DNA from: JAAYAY01 sp964429355
GTDB taxonomy: Bacteria > Planctomycetota > Planctomycetia > Pirellulales > Thermoguttaceae
DNA length: 22,813 bases
Direction: 5' to 3'
Assembly (NCBI GenBank): GCA_964429355.1
Contig: CAYSCH010000123.1
Coordinates: 1-22,813, forward strand
The notes under the pieces were generated by a model that saw only the letters and a program-made list of their open reading frames with translations, did no database searches and was not told where the DNA came from. Below, in pieces: positions 7,177 through 14,943 of the stretch (positions are counted from its first letter, which is position 1; every line of letters begins with the position of its first letter). A program made the position numbers and the translations under genes.

Positions 7177-8961
7177 TTACCAGAAGATCACGTTCAGGAC
7201 GACGGCCGCGGCCAGGATGAGGGTGCCCAGCAAGGCGGGCTGCAGGTACCACCGAACCTTCTCGTCCTTGATGCGCGGGGTTAATGAATACACCAGCCCC
7301 CGAAGTTCGTCGTCAGACTTGTTTCGCCGGGTGGCCAGGGAAACCACGATGGTCACAACAAAACAGGCGGTCCAGGCAAAGATCGCGGCCCAGAAGTTCT
7401 GTGCCATTTCCACCGGATACGTGTGCAGCACATGGCCGCCCACCAGCCAGCCCCCTTTGACTCCCGCGATGGCGCCCGCCGGTAGCGTCAGTCCATGATG
7501 TAACGCCGCCGCCGTCGTGCCCGCTAACAGCCCGAAGAAAGCGCCATGGCCCGTCGCCCGCCGCCAGAACATACCCAAGAGGAAGGTGGCGAACAGCGGC
7601 GCGTTCACGAAGCCGAACACGAGCTGTAACATGTCCATGATGTTGTTGAATTCCCTCGCCACGTAAGCACATGCCACGCTGATCAGGATGCCCACGATCG
7701 TGATGATGTGCCCCATCCGCAGGTAATGCCGGTCTGATTGCCCCGGTCGGATGTAGCTCTGGTACAGATCGTACGTCCAGACGGTGTTGAAGGCCGTGAC
7801 ATTCCCGGCCATGCCCGACATGAACGAGGCCATCAAGGCCGTGACGCCGATACCCAGTAAGCCTGGCGGGCAGAACTTGGCGAGCATGACGGGCACCGTC
7901 ATGTTGTAATCCGTTGCTCCGTGTTCATCCACGGGCAGGAAATTACCCACATCGTGGTGCAAGGCGATCGCGATCATGCCCGGGAGAATCACGAGGGCCG
8001 GAAAGAGCATCTTGGGTACCGCCGCAATCAACGGTGTGCGCCGCGCTGCCGACATCGAATTCGCGGCCATCGCCCGCTGGACCACCAGGAAGTCCGTACA
8101 CCAGTATCCGAACGACAGCACGAACCCCAAGCCCATGACCATTCCAAACCACTCGACACCCATCGGATTCGCGTCGGGTGACGACATGTGCGCCCAGGAT
8201 TGCGTCCACGTGCCTTCGGCGAACGCCTTGCCCGCAGGATTGGTCGGGCTCGTGGCCACCTCGTTCAGCTTCACAACGAGTGCATCCCAGCCGCCGACGC
8301 TCTCAAGGCCGAGCCACACCAACGGCATGAACCCAAAGACGATCATGAAGAACTGCAGCACCTCGGTGTAGATGGCGGAGGTCAGGCCGGCGGTGCCGGC
8401 GAGGTTGGCGACGGCAGCCGGCGCACNNNNNNNNNNGAGAAAAATGTAGGCCAGCACGATCAACGCCGAGACCGCAATGCACAAGTTGTAGTCGAAGCCC
8501 ATGATCTGTTCCAGCAGACGTGCCAGGGCGTGCATCGAAATGCCCGACGAGAAAACGGTCATCACTGCGAACGAAATCGCATTGAACGCCCGCGTCTTTT
8601 CGTCAAACCGCAGCTTGAGGTATTCCGGCACCGAACGGGCTTTCGATCCGTAGTAGAAGGGCATCATGAAGATACCCACGAACACCATCGCCGGGATCGC
8701 GCCAACCCAGTAGAAGTGACTGGTCATGATTCCGTACTTGGCCCCGGACGCCGCCATCCCAATCACCTCTTGGGCCCCGAGGTTCGCCGAAATGAACGCC
8801 AACCCGCAGACCCAAGCGGGTATCGCTCGCCCCGACAGAAAGAAGTCGGTGCTGGTCTTCATATAACGCTTCAGAGCCCAACCAATCCCCAACACGAATA
8901 GGAAGTACACTACCAGAATCAGATAATCCACGGATGCGAGGTCGATGCGGAGGTTCGACAT
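7177..8961 (-). CDS. SSS family sodium/solute symporter (contains assembly gap)
   Basis: This transporter of about 594 residues belongs to the sodium:solute symporter (LeuT-fold) family. It has 13 or more hydrophobic segments. Recognisable family stretches are DYLILVVYFLFVLGIGWAL at the N-terminus, DFFLSGRAIPAWVCGLAFIS, ANLGAQEVIGMAASG, the SAIYTEVLQFFMIVFG helix, SFGYWCTDFLVVQRAMAA, and ALMASFMSGMAGNVTAFNTVWTYDLYQ. The last two are typical of the sugar-transporter branch (SGLT-like), so sodium-coupled uptake of a sugar or similar organic solute is likely. The substrate cannot be named. Ten Ns fall in the coding sequence (8427-8436), and about 16 unfamiliar residues follow them before the family match resumes at GLTSAIYTEV. 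The start ATG at 8961 is preceded by GAGGA. The next gene on this strand follows within 13 bases. Confidence 0.9.
   Translation of the reverse strand: MSNLRIDLASVDYLILVVYFLFVLGIGWALKRYMKTSTDFFLSGRAIPAWVCGLAFISANLGAQEVIGMAASGAKYGIMTSHFYWVGAIPAMVFVGIFMMPFYYGSKARSVPEYLKLRFDEKTRAFNAISFAVMTVFSSGISMHALARLLEQIMGFDYNLCIAVSALIVLAYIFLXXXXAPAAVANLAGTAGLTSAIYTEVLQFFMIVFGFMPLVWLGLESVGGWDALVVKLNEVATSPTNPAGKAFAEGTWTQSWAHMSSPDANPMGVEWFGMVMGLGFVLSFGYWCTDFLVVQRAMAANSMSAARRTPLIAAVPKMLFPALVILPGMIAIALHHDVGNFLPVDEHGATDYNMTVPVMLAKFCPPGLLGIGVTALMASFMSGMAGNVTAFNTVWTYDLYQSYIRPGQSDRHYLRMGHIITIVGILISVACAYVAREFNNIMDMLQLVFGFVNAPLFATFLLGMFWRRATGHGAFFGLLAGTTAAALHHGLTLPAGAIAGVKGGWLVGGHVLHTYPVEMAQNFWAAIFAWTACFVVTIVVSLATRRNKSDDELRGLVYSLTPRIKDEKVRWYLQPALLGTLILAAAVVLNVIFW
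8427..8436. other. Assembly gap of 10 Ns
   Basis: Ten N characters interrupt the symporter gene. A run of exactly ten is a common placeholder for a scaffold gap of unknown length, so the apparent preservation of the reading frame across it may be chance. Confidence 0.99.
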
Positions 8962-9204
8962 AGCTCATTCCTCGGTTGGGGGGCAGATGCAACATAGTCT
9001 GATTTTATCTCAAAAATATCGTTTTGATAGGGGCGGCAGAATCCTACACCATCAGACACAGCCATCCGGCCCCGCCATGGTCCCCCACCACAGGCCTCGC
9101 ATCCTGTGCGGCCGTTGGTGTAGCTCGTCCGGACGCTCGTGGCTGAGCAAACGCGCAAACGGTTCCTGCCCTTCTCCGCCCCTCCGCCCGTGGTAGACTA
9201 GTAG
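8962..9204. other. Intergenic region between symporter and corA remnant
   Basis: No gene is supported here. The part next to the symporter start is AT-rich (about 8990-9032, TTTTATCTCAAAAATATCGT) and is the likely place for the symporter promoter on the minus strand. A small palindrome AGACT-AGT-AGTCT lies at about 9196-9208, just before the corA remnant. Confidence 0.45.
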
Positions 9205-9444
9205 TCTCTGCGTCTTGGCACAGCGCTTGCCGCATTCGCGCACTTCAATAACCTCAACTGGTTGATGAAGACGCTGACGATCATCACGATCGCCATTATG
9301 CTGCCGACCCTCGTGGTCAGCGTTTTCTCGATGAACGTGGAGTTTCCCGGACGGACCAACCCCTGGATGTTCTGGATCATTATCACCCTGGCGGGAATCT
9401 CCGTCGGGCTCGTGCGTCTCATGTGGTGGTGGAGAAGGTGGTAG
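9205..9444 (+). pseudogene. corA: CorA-type magnesium transporter, C-terminal membrane fragment
   Basis: CorA proteins form pentameric divalent-cation channels, with a large cytoplasmic domain followed by two C-terminal helices. Only the tail is present. From about 9235 the frame reads HFNNLNWLMKTLTIITIAIM and then LPTLVVSVFSMNVEFPGR, the first helix and signature loop. The second helix reads PWMFWIIITLAGISVGLVRL, before a stop at 9442-9444. The usual GMN signature reads SMN here. The first 240 or so residues are absent, and an in-frame stop lies upstream at 9202-9204. About 70 to 80 residues of a usual 310 to 320 remain. The assignment as a CorA tail is strong; a functional product is unlikely because the cation-sensing cytoplasmic domain is missing. 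Confidence 0.85.
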
Positions 9445-9493
9445 ATGGGCGGGGACGTGCAGGAGAATTGGGGACAAGTCGGGAGCCGGAGCG

Positions 9494-9775
9494 ATGTCAG
9501 AAAGGTCAGCCGCTCGAAAAGTGGTAGTGAAACACGCGTCAGGGCTGCACGCACGCCCGTGTCTGGCGATCGTCAGTACGGTCCGCCGTTTCGGGTCGAA
9601 AGTGCAAATTCGCAGCGGCGACGGGGAAGCGGACGCAGGTGAAATTCTCCAGGTCATGTCGCTTGGAGTGCCGCAAGGGGCCGAAGTCGCTCTGTCAGCG
9701 CAAGGCCCGGACGCTGACCAAGTGCTGGACGCTCTGGTGCAGTTGTTTGCAGACAACTTCGGCTTCGATAACTGA
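9494..9775 (+). CDS. HPr family phosphocarrier protein
   Basis: This complete 93-residue protein matches the HPr (PtsH) family, which relays phosphate from enzyme I in the sugar phosphotransferase system or its regulatory variants. The active-site motif KHASGLHARPC has the phospho-accepting histidine at H19. The second conserved region reads EILQVMSLGVPQGAEV. There the regulatory serine (Ser46 in classical HPr, in a context such as KSIMGVM) is replaced by glutamate at E50, so HPr-kinase control is not expected. The ATG at 9494 gives the natural N-terminus for the family. No enzyme I or permease gene is nearby. A role in a regulatory (nitrogen-type) PTS is possible, but this is inference. Confidence 0.92.
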   Translation: MSERSAARKVVVKHASGLHARPCLAIVSTVRRFGSKVQIRSGDGEADAGEILQVMSLGVPQGAEVALSAQGPDADQVLDALVQLFADNFGFDN

Positions 9776-9912
9776 CACTCGGGGGGTGTCGGCTGTTCCC
9801 GAAAAAGGGATGGAAACCCAACAAGATTTGGGCTCATTTCGGCACGAGCACTTACGTCGCACTAACACCGCCGACTATCCTGTAAGGAGACCTGCGATTA
9901 GAGGAGCCTATT
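9776..9912. terminator. Weak hairpins between HPr and uppP
   Basis: Right after the HPr stop, GACAC and GTGTC (about 9774-9790) can pair across a short G-rich loop. A second stem, AACCCAA with TTGGGCT, lies at about 9817-9836. Neither has a U-tract, so they are only candidate stops for transcription. The rest of this spacer ends in the ribosome-binding site GAGGAG, 7 bases before the uppP GTG start. Confidence 0.3.
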
Positions 9913-10845
9913 GTGCAAGTCCGTTCATCAATGATTTGGGGCATCGTGTTGTGTCTCATCTCTTTATTGCTCGTCGCAATCTCCCTCATTGCCTACGATC
10001 AGTTCTCGCACACTTCCACGAGAACACCACTTCCGCTCGCGCACGCTGTTCTGCTGGGCGTCGTTGAGGGAGCGACGGAGTATCTTCCCGTCAGTTCCAC
10101 CGGACACCTCGTGATCGTGCAGCGTGCGATCGGACTGGGCGATGAGGCCCACGACGCGGCAGAGGCTAACGCCTTGGCTATCTGCATTCAAAGCGGAGCA
10201 ATTCTGGCCGTCCTGGTGCTCTATTCTGGTCGATTTCAGCAAATGCTGAAAGGAATTCGCGGCATGGATGTGGACGGTCTTCGATTGGTGCGGAACTTGC
10301 TGACCGCCTTTGTCCCGGCAGCCATTGTGGGATTACTGTTTCACGACTGGATCAAGCAGCACCTCTTCGGGATCCGCCCGGTTGCCGGTGCATTGTTCGT
10401 GGGGGGAGTCCTCATCCTGGCAACCGCCAAGAACATCATGGACCGTACTGGGGATGGCGGAAAAGACCTGCATGAGATGACCTGCCGGCATGCACTCCTG
10501 GTCGGAGTGATGCAGTGTCTTGCCTTCTGGCCCGGCTTCAGTCGCAGCCTTGCAACCATCTTGGGCTGCGTCTGGGCGGGACTCCGATTGACGGCAGCAG
10601 TCGAATTCAGTTTCCTTCTCGGCCTTGTCACACTGTCAGCGGCGACCGCTTTTGAGGGAATGCAGCACGGCCCGGCGATCGTCTCCCACTACGGCATCGT
10701 CTCGCCTTTGATAGCACTCGTCGTTGCGTTTCTCTCGGCTGTCGTAAGCGTGCGATTCATGGTTCGTATACTTGGCAGCTACGGCCTGGCTCCGTTTGGG
10801 TACTATCGAATTGCGATCGCCGCTGCCTGTATCATCTGGGGGTGA
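9913..10845 (+). CDS. uppP: Undecaprenyl-diphosphatase UppP (BacA)
   Basis: This complete 310-residue membrane enzyme recycles undecaprenyl pyrophosphate to undecaprenyl phosphate for cell-envelope synthesis and is a known cause of bacitracin resistance. The first catalytic motif reads GVVEGATEYLPVSSTGHL (residues 49-66, with E52, E56 and H65). The second motif is PGFSRS (207-212), where the family usually has PGTSRSG. The GTG start at 9913 has GAGGAG 7 bases upstream. The protein has an extra N-terminal membrane helix (about residues 8-28) ahead of the usual start of the family, so it is longer than the common 265 to 285. An insertion sequence begins 8 bases after its stop codon. A short remnant of a second copy lies at 6848-6926. 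Confidence 0.95.
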   Translation: MQVRSSMIWGIVLCLISLLLVAISLIAYDQFSHTSTRTPLPLAHAVLLGVVEGATEYLPVSSTGHLVIVQRAIGLGDEAHDAAEANALAICIQSGAILAVLVLYSGRFQQMLKGIRGMDVDGLRLVRNLLTAFVPAAIVGLLFHDWIKQHLFGIRPVAGALFVGGVLILATAKNIMDRTGDGGKDLHEMTCRHALLVGVMQCLAFWPGFSRSLATILGCVWAGLRLTAAVEFSFLLGLVTLSAATAFEGMQHGPAIVSHYGIVSPLIALVVAFLSAVVSVRFMVRILGSYGLAPFGYYRIAIAAACIIWG

Positions 10846-10853
10846 CATGTTAA

Positions 10854-10878
10854 GGACCGGCGAATCAATAAGTGTCGG
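10854..10878 (+). repeat. Terminal inverted repeat, left end of the insertion sequence
   Basis: Reads GGACCGGCGAATCAAT, then A, then AGTGTCGG. It differs from the reverse complement of the right end at one base. Confidence 0.9.
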
Positions 10879-10880
10879 GT

Positions 10881-12094
10881 TTACTGGGGTATCGCGATAT
10901 AGTTCCACTTGGGCAGCAGGTCGTCGAAGAGGAGCGGGACGTTCGCTTTGAATTCGTCGTCGACCCGTCGACCGATTTCGTAAACGCGACGGATGACGTT
11001 GACGGTAGTGCGGAGACCAGTCGCCGTGGCGGCTTTGCGCATGAAGCGTACAACGGTTTCGATGGTGTCAAACAGAATCCCCTGGCACGCGCGCGAGACG
11101 TGCGGGAACAAGCGGCGTTCGATGGGGTTGAATTTGGAACAGTAGCTCGGGTAGTGGGCGACTCGGATTTCGAGTGCCAAGTCGTTGGCGAGTTCCTGGA
11201 GATCTTGTTTGAACAAGTATTGGGTCGCCGAGTTGCTGCCACCACAGTCGCACAGCAACAGCATCGATGTTGCGTCCGGATAACAGCGCTGGCCGATGCG
11301 GTTCCAGTACCAGCGAAGACTGTCGCATGCGAACTGGCTCGTGTCGTGACTCAGGCCAATGTTGATGTGACCGCAGTTGCGCGCGAGATCGTAGATGCCA
11401 TGCGGAATGATCACGCCCGTCGCCCAACTGGGAAAGTCATGATCGAAAGCCCAAAACGCCTGCTGCGTCCATACACGACCCTGGCGAAAGAGCTGTCCGA
11501 GGCGTTCCTTCGCTTTGGTATCCAGGGAAAATACCGGGTTTCCCGCCGCGAAGTACTCTGCCTTCAGTTCCGCAATCCGCAGGAACTGGGCGTCGCGATC
11601 GGGACTCTGCCCCCCTTCCAGAACCTTCTGGATCTTATGTTTGGCCAGTTTCTGATCTTTCATCCAATCCTGCACGACCGGCGGACTGACCGGTGTTCCC
11701 AGATCCGTCACTGCATCGGCGATCTGCCGTGGCGAAAGATCCGTCCAGAGGACATCTTCCTCGTCTGGGTCGCCAGCGGTACGCACCTCCAAGAGCGAAT
11801 TCAGATTCCGTTCGAGTTCAGGCTCCGAGGCAATCTTTTTTTTCGACCGGCCCCGGGGCGCCGTATCCGGCCATGGGCAGGATCCTTGGGTAACTGGGCG
11901 AGTTCGCCAAGCCCGCGTTCGATGGTTCTTGTGGAACATCCCAACACCTGCGCGACATACTCGATGCCACCGTGTCCCAAGCGAGCCGCCTCCAACGCGG
12001 CAAATCGCCGCCGATCTCGCTCGGATAACGTCTCAAAGAACGCCCGCATTCGCTCCTCAATCCGTGGCTCGTACCGATTCCCAAAGACAAAAGC
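10881..12094 (-). CDS. ISAzo13-family DDE transposase, split by a -1 frameshift at an A8 run
   Basis: The likely start is ATG 12094 (MAFVFGNRYEP), with GGGAGG about 7 bases upstream. The first frame encodes an N-terminal DNA-binding part with RRRFAALEAARLGHGGIEYV, then CSTRTIERGLGEL and RIRRPGAGRKK. It closes at 11801. The second frame enters at the A8 run (11836-11843 on the plus-strand numbering) by a -1 shift (CGA AAA AAA to AAG ATT) and continues to 10881. It carries the DDE core: Asp in VFSLDTK, Asp in LLLCDCGGSN and Glu in NPIERRLF. The joined protein is about 404 residues, a normal length for the family. The shift may be programmed (ribosomal slippage or transcriptional slippage on A8), an inactivating mutation or a homopolymer sequencing error. 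Confidence 0.88.
11836..11843 (-). promoter_or_regulatory. A8 slippery run at the transposase frame switch
   Basis: The minus strand reads GGTCGAAAAAAAAGATTG. The upstream frame reads CGA AAA AAA AGA. A slip of one base back gives AAA AAG ATT and joins the two transposase frames exactly where the family alignment would continue. Confidence 0.6.
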
Positions 12095-12180
12095 CATCCT
12101 TGGCCTCCCTGCTATCAGGCGATTCCCCCCTCTGCCCATAACGCACACGGCCCGCATACTACCACAAAGTCCCGAAATCT

Positions 12181-12205
12181 CCGACACTAATTGATTCGCC
12201 GGTCC
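12181..12205 (-). repeat. Terminal inverted repeat, right end of the insertion sequence
   Basis: Reverse complement reads GGACCGGCGAATCAAT, then T, then AGTGTCGG. It is followed by TAA, as the left end is preceded by TAA. Confidence 0.9.
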
Positions 12206-12247
12206 TAAGCAGAAAGGGCCCTCTGAGAGCGTGAGGCCGCACTGCGA

Positions 12248-12409
12248 TCATGCGAGTTGTTCTGTTGCGGTCTCGTGGCTCGAACGGAGAACGGCTTCGG
12301 CTGCGCGATGGCCAGTTCTTCGTTTGGCCGGTCGCCCCTTTCCTTTCAGCCCGTCCACAATTTCGATGCGTTGGTACACCCCGATCGTCAATTGGGCGCT
12401 GATTCTCAC
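12248..12409 (-). CDS. Possible 53-residue protein coupled to cstA
   Basis: A GTG codon overlaps the cstA stop as GTGA (12406-12409), and the frame stays open for 53 codons. The product is basic, has no membrane helix, and includes IEIVDGLKGKGRPAKRRTG. In many bacteria cstA is followed by a small YbdD/YjiX protein of about 65 residues, so the position is suggestive. However, I see no YbdD sequence match. It may be a chance open frame. Confidence 0.3.
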   Translation of the reverse strand: MRISAQLTIGVYQRIEIVDGLKGKGRPAKRRTGHRAAEAVLRSSHETATEQLA

Positions 12410-14349
12410 GTGTATTCCCCAGCCACCGGCCCGATCGCAGTCTCCGGCACCGGAGATCGCAGGATCTGATACCAGCGACGAAGCCCGTCGAGCACGATCA
12501 CCGCGGAAAGAGCCAGCATGATCGTGGCCAGCACGCAGGCCAACTGATTGAGGAAGATGTCCGTGGGGTTGACGAGCTTGGTTCCCCACCACATCTGAAT
12601 ACTCTGCACGCCGGCGGTGAACACGGTCACCACCGCAAACACCCACGGAATGAACGTCAGAAGAGCGTACTTGCGGCTTGGAGATTTCAGCAGCAGGTAG
12701 GTCGTCCCGACCGTCAGGGCGATCGTGGCCAGCAACTGGTTGGCAATCCCCAGCATGCGCCACAGCGTGTCGAGGTTGCCGATGTAGAGCAGGCCGCCCC
12801 ACAGGCCGCACACCAGAACGCTCATGGCCACGTTCAGGCCCCACTTGGGCTCGTGGCCGATGGCCTGGTCGGGCCGAAACTGGGCCAGGGTCTCCTGGAA
12901 CACGAACCGGGCCACCCGTGTGCCGGTTTCCAGCAGAGTGAGGATGAACAGGGCCTCGAACATGATCACGAAATGATACCAGTAGGCCATGAGCTGCTTC
13001 ATGCCCGGCAGACTCGCAAACACCTTGGCCATGCCCACCGCCAGAGTCACAGCGCCGCCGGTGCGGCCGCCGAGCTTCTCCCGCACGCCCTGTTCCATTG
13101 GCCCCATCAAGGGCGCGCTGGCCAGTTGGCCGTTCCCTGCAGCCAGATCCTCTTCGAGTGTTGGCAATTCGTGGGGTGTCATCGAAAGCGTCCATCCCTC
13201 GCTTTCGGCCCGTTGGAGATGCCCCTTGTATCGAGCTTGTTCCGCGACCGTACCCTGCGGGCTATTGATTCGAAAGTAATCGCCCGGATCCAACGCACAG
13301 GCCGCCACCAGCGCAGTTAACGCCACGAAGCCTTCGAGAATCATCGCCCCGTAGCCGATCGGCCGGATGTCCGACTCCTTGTTGATCATCTTGGGCGTGG
13401 TGCCTGAGGCAATCAAGGCATGGAATCCCGACAGCGCACCGCACATGATTACGATGCACACAAACGGCCAGACCGCGCCCGACACCGCCGGGCCGCCCCC
13501 GGCGAGAAAGGGCGTCGTGGCCGGCATCTGCAGTGTCGGCTGGGCGACGAACACGCCCACGGCCAGCACAATGATCACGCCGATTTTCATGTAGGAACTC
13601 AGATAGTCTCGCGGGCACATCAGCACCCAGACCGGCAGGATCGATGCGATGGCTGCGTACGTCGGCAGCAAGATGGAGAGGGTCTTGTCCTGGAAAATCA
13701 GGTAGTGGCCCAGGTCGGAATCGGCGAACGGTTTGCCCAAAAATACCCCCAGGAACACGATGCTCACACCGATGATCGAGGCCTCGCCGATTCTCCCCGG
13801 GCGGATCTTGTACATCCAGGCGCCGGTCAGCAGCGCCGCCGGGATCGTGACTAGGATCGTAAACATGCCCCACGAGCTGTGGCTGAGGGCCTTGACCACC
13901 ACCATGGCCACACTGGCCAGCACGGCGATCACGATGAACAGCGTGGCCACGGCGGTGGTGGCACCGCTCACGGGGCCCAACAGGTTGCGGGCCAGCTTCG
14001 GCAACGTGAGGCCGTCCTGGCGGACCGAAGCCAGCAAGATCACGAAGTCGTGGACTCCGCCCGCCAGACACGCGCCGATCACAATCCAGGCGAAGCCGGG
14101 AAAATATCCCCACTGCGAGGCCAGGACCGGTCCGATCAACGGTCCTGGGCCCGCGATGGCTGCGAAATGGTGACCGAAGAGTACCAGCCGCTTCGTGGGA
14201 TGGTAATCCACGCCGTCGCGAAGCCGGTGTGCAGGGGTGGCATTCTTATCGTTGAGCACCGCCACCCGCGCTGCCAGGAACGCCCCGTAGAAACGATAGG
14301 CAACCAGAAACGCCGCCAAGGCCGTTATTACCAGCCAGATTGAGTTCAC
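12406..14349 (-). CDS. cstA: CstA family carbon-starvation / pyruvate-type transporter (long form)
   Basis: This protein of about 647 residues matches the CstA family of inner-membrane transporters, linked in enteric bacteria to peptide and pyruvate uptake in starving cells. I place the start at GTG 14349 (VNSIWLVITALAAF), preceded by GGAAGGG; an in-frame ATG at 14400 would add 17 unlikely residues. Family landmarks are ATPAHRLRDGVDYHPTKRLV and FGHHFAAIAGPGPLIGPVLA near the N-terminus, then GGVHDFVILLASVRQDG. Further landmarks are CGALSGFHALIASGTTPKMI and the conserved C-terminal five-helix part (IGNLDTLWRMLGIANQLLA). About 15 hydrophobic segments are present and the gene appears complete. 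Its stop overlaps a possible small gene. Confidence 0.93.
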   Translation of the reverse strand: MNSIWLVITALAAFLVAYRFYGAFLAARVAVLNDKNATPAHRLRDGVDYHPTKRLVLFGHHFAAIAGPGPLIGPVLASQWGYFPGFAWIVIGACLAGGVHDFVILLASVRQDGLTLPKLARNLLGPVSGATTAVATLFIVIAVLASVAMVVVKALSHSSWGMFTILVTIPAALLTGAWMYKIRPGRIGEASIIGVSIVFLGVFLGKPFADSDLGHYLIFQDKTLSILLPTYAAIASILPVWVLMCPRDYLSSYMKIGVIIVLAVGVFVAQPTLQMPATTPFLAGGGPAVSGAVWPFVCIVIMCGALSGFHALIASGTTPKMINKESDIRPIGYGAMILEGFVALTALVAACALDPGDYFRINSPQGTVAEQARYKGHLQRAESEGWTLSMTPHELPTLEEDLAAGNGQLASAPLMGPMEQGVREKLGGRTGGAVTLAVGMAKVFASLPGMKQLMAYWYHFVIMFEALFILTLLETGTRVARFVFQETLAQFRPDQAIGHEPKWGLNVAMSVLVCGLWGGLLYIGNLDTLWRMLGIANQLLATIALTVGTTYLLLKSPSRKYALLTFIPWVFAVVTVFTAGVQSIQMWWGTKLVNPTDIFLNQLACVLATIMLALSAVIVLDGLRRWYQILRSPVPETAIGPVAGEYT

Positions 14350-14934
14350 AAGACGCCCTTCCCTGCCTTGCCGATACTGTGTTTCGAACGAGAATCCCAT
14401 GATACGGCTTCATCCGCTTCGTCACAACACTGGCTCCACGAGCCGCAGTCGCTCGGATGCCTGACCACCGGCACATCGTTCTTCAGTCGCGTTCCCACCG
14501 TCTTGATCGTGCCTCGCGCCGTGGCGCGTTCGCCGTACTTCGCGAAAAACGTCACCCAATCCCCATCCAGCTCCCGAATTCGACCAGCGTTGCAGGTGGA
14601 GCATGAATGCATCTACAGAGGGACAGCCTTTACCGAAAACCTCAGATGCCGTGCCCTTCTCTGGCGGACTGCCCAGGATTGGGGGGCCGGGGGCCATTGC
14701 CGGACGGCCGTGGAGATCTAAAATCAGTATTGTGCAGCCTAATCCTGCCATCGCAGGAGCGGGGGAACCAGCGAGCCGACCCACACGGCTCAGGGGCGCA
14801 GATCCGGTATTCGGATCGGGGTACTTTCAAGCCCTAGCCCGTCAGCTAACCTCGTCGGCCGGTCGGGGCTGGAGTCTCCACCCAGTTGAAAGGGCCTTCG
14901 CGTCCTAAGCGCTCACGAAGGACTCTTCGGTTCT
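14350..14934. other. Intergenic region upstream of cstA, no gene supported
   Basis: A minus-strand frame at 14346-14612 reads through this region and into the cstA start, but it has no ribosome-binding site and no family match. The GC-rich middle part (about 14660-14760) and the segment to 14934 show only short open frames. The cstA promoter is probably in the first 150 bases, but I see no clear boxes. Confidence 0.4.
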
Positions 14935-14943
14935 AGTGCGCTG

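Larger units (their letters stand above)
10854..12205 (-). mobile_element. ISAzo13-family insertion sequence, complete, 1352 bp
   Basis: The element is bounded by terminal inverted repeats that begin GGACCGGCGAATCAAT and match at 24 of 25 positions (10854-10878 and 12181-12205). The flanks read TAA on both sides (10851-10853 and 12206-12208), which fits a 3-bp target duplication. The single transposase gene fills the element on the minus strand. Good end symmetry suggests a fairly recent insertion. It lies between uppP and the first cstA gene and breaks no recognisable gene. Confidence 0.9.

Noticed and set aside
9117..9208. tRNA-like or attachment-site structure near the AGACTAGTAGTCT palindrome
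   Set aside because: There is no cloverleaf and no matching direct repeat nearby; the palindrome alone is too short.
10872..12194. Plus-strand open frame across the insertion sequence
   Set aside because: It is antisense to the DDE transposase and has no matching family.
12248..13195. Minus-strand frame of 315 codons overlapping cstA
   Set aside because: Most of it is cstA in another frame. Only the final 53 codons after the cstA stop are kept as a weak candidate.
14346..14612. Minus-strand frame of 88 codons upstream of cstA
   Set aside because: It has no ribosome-binding site or family match, and it overlaps the cstA start region in another frame.
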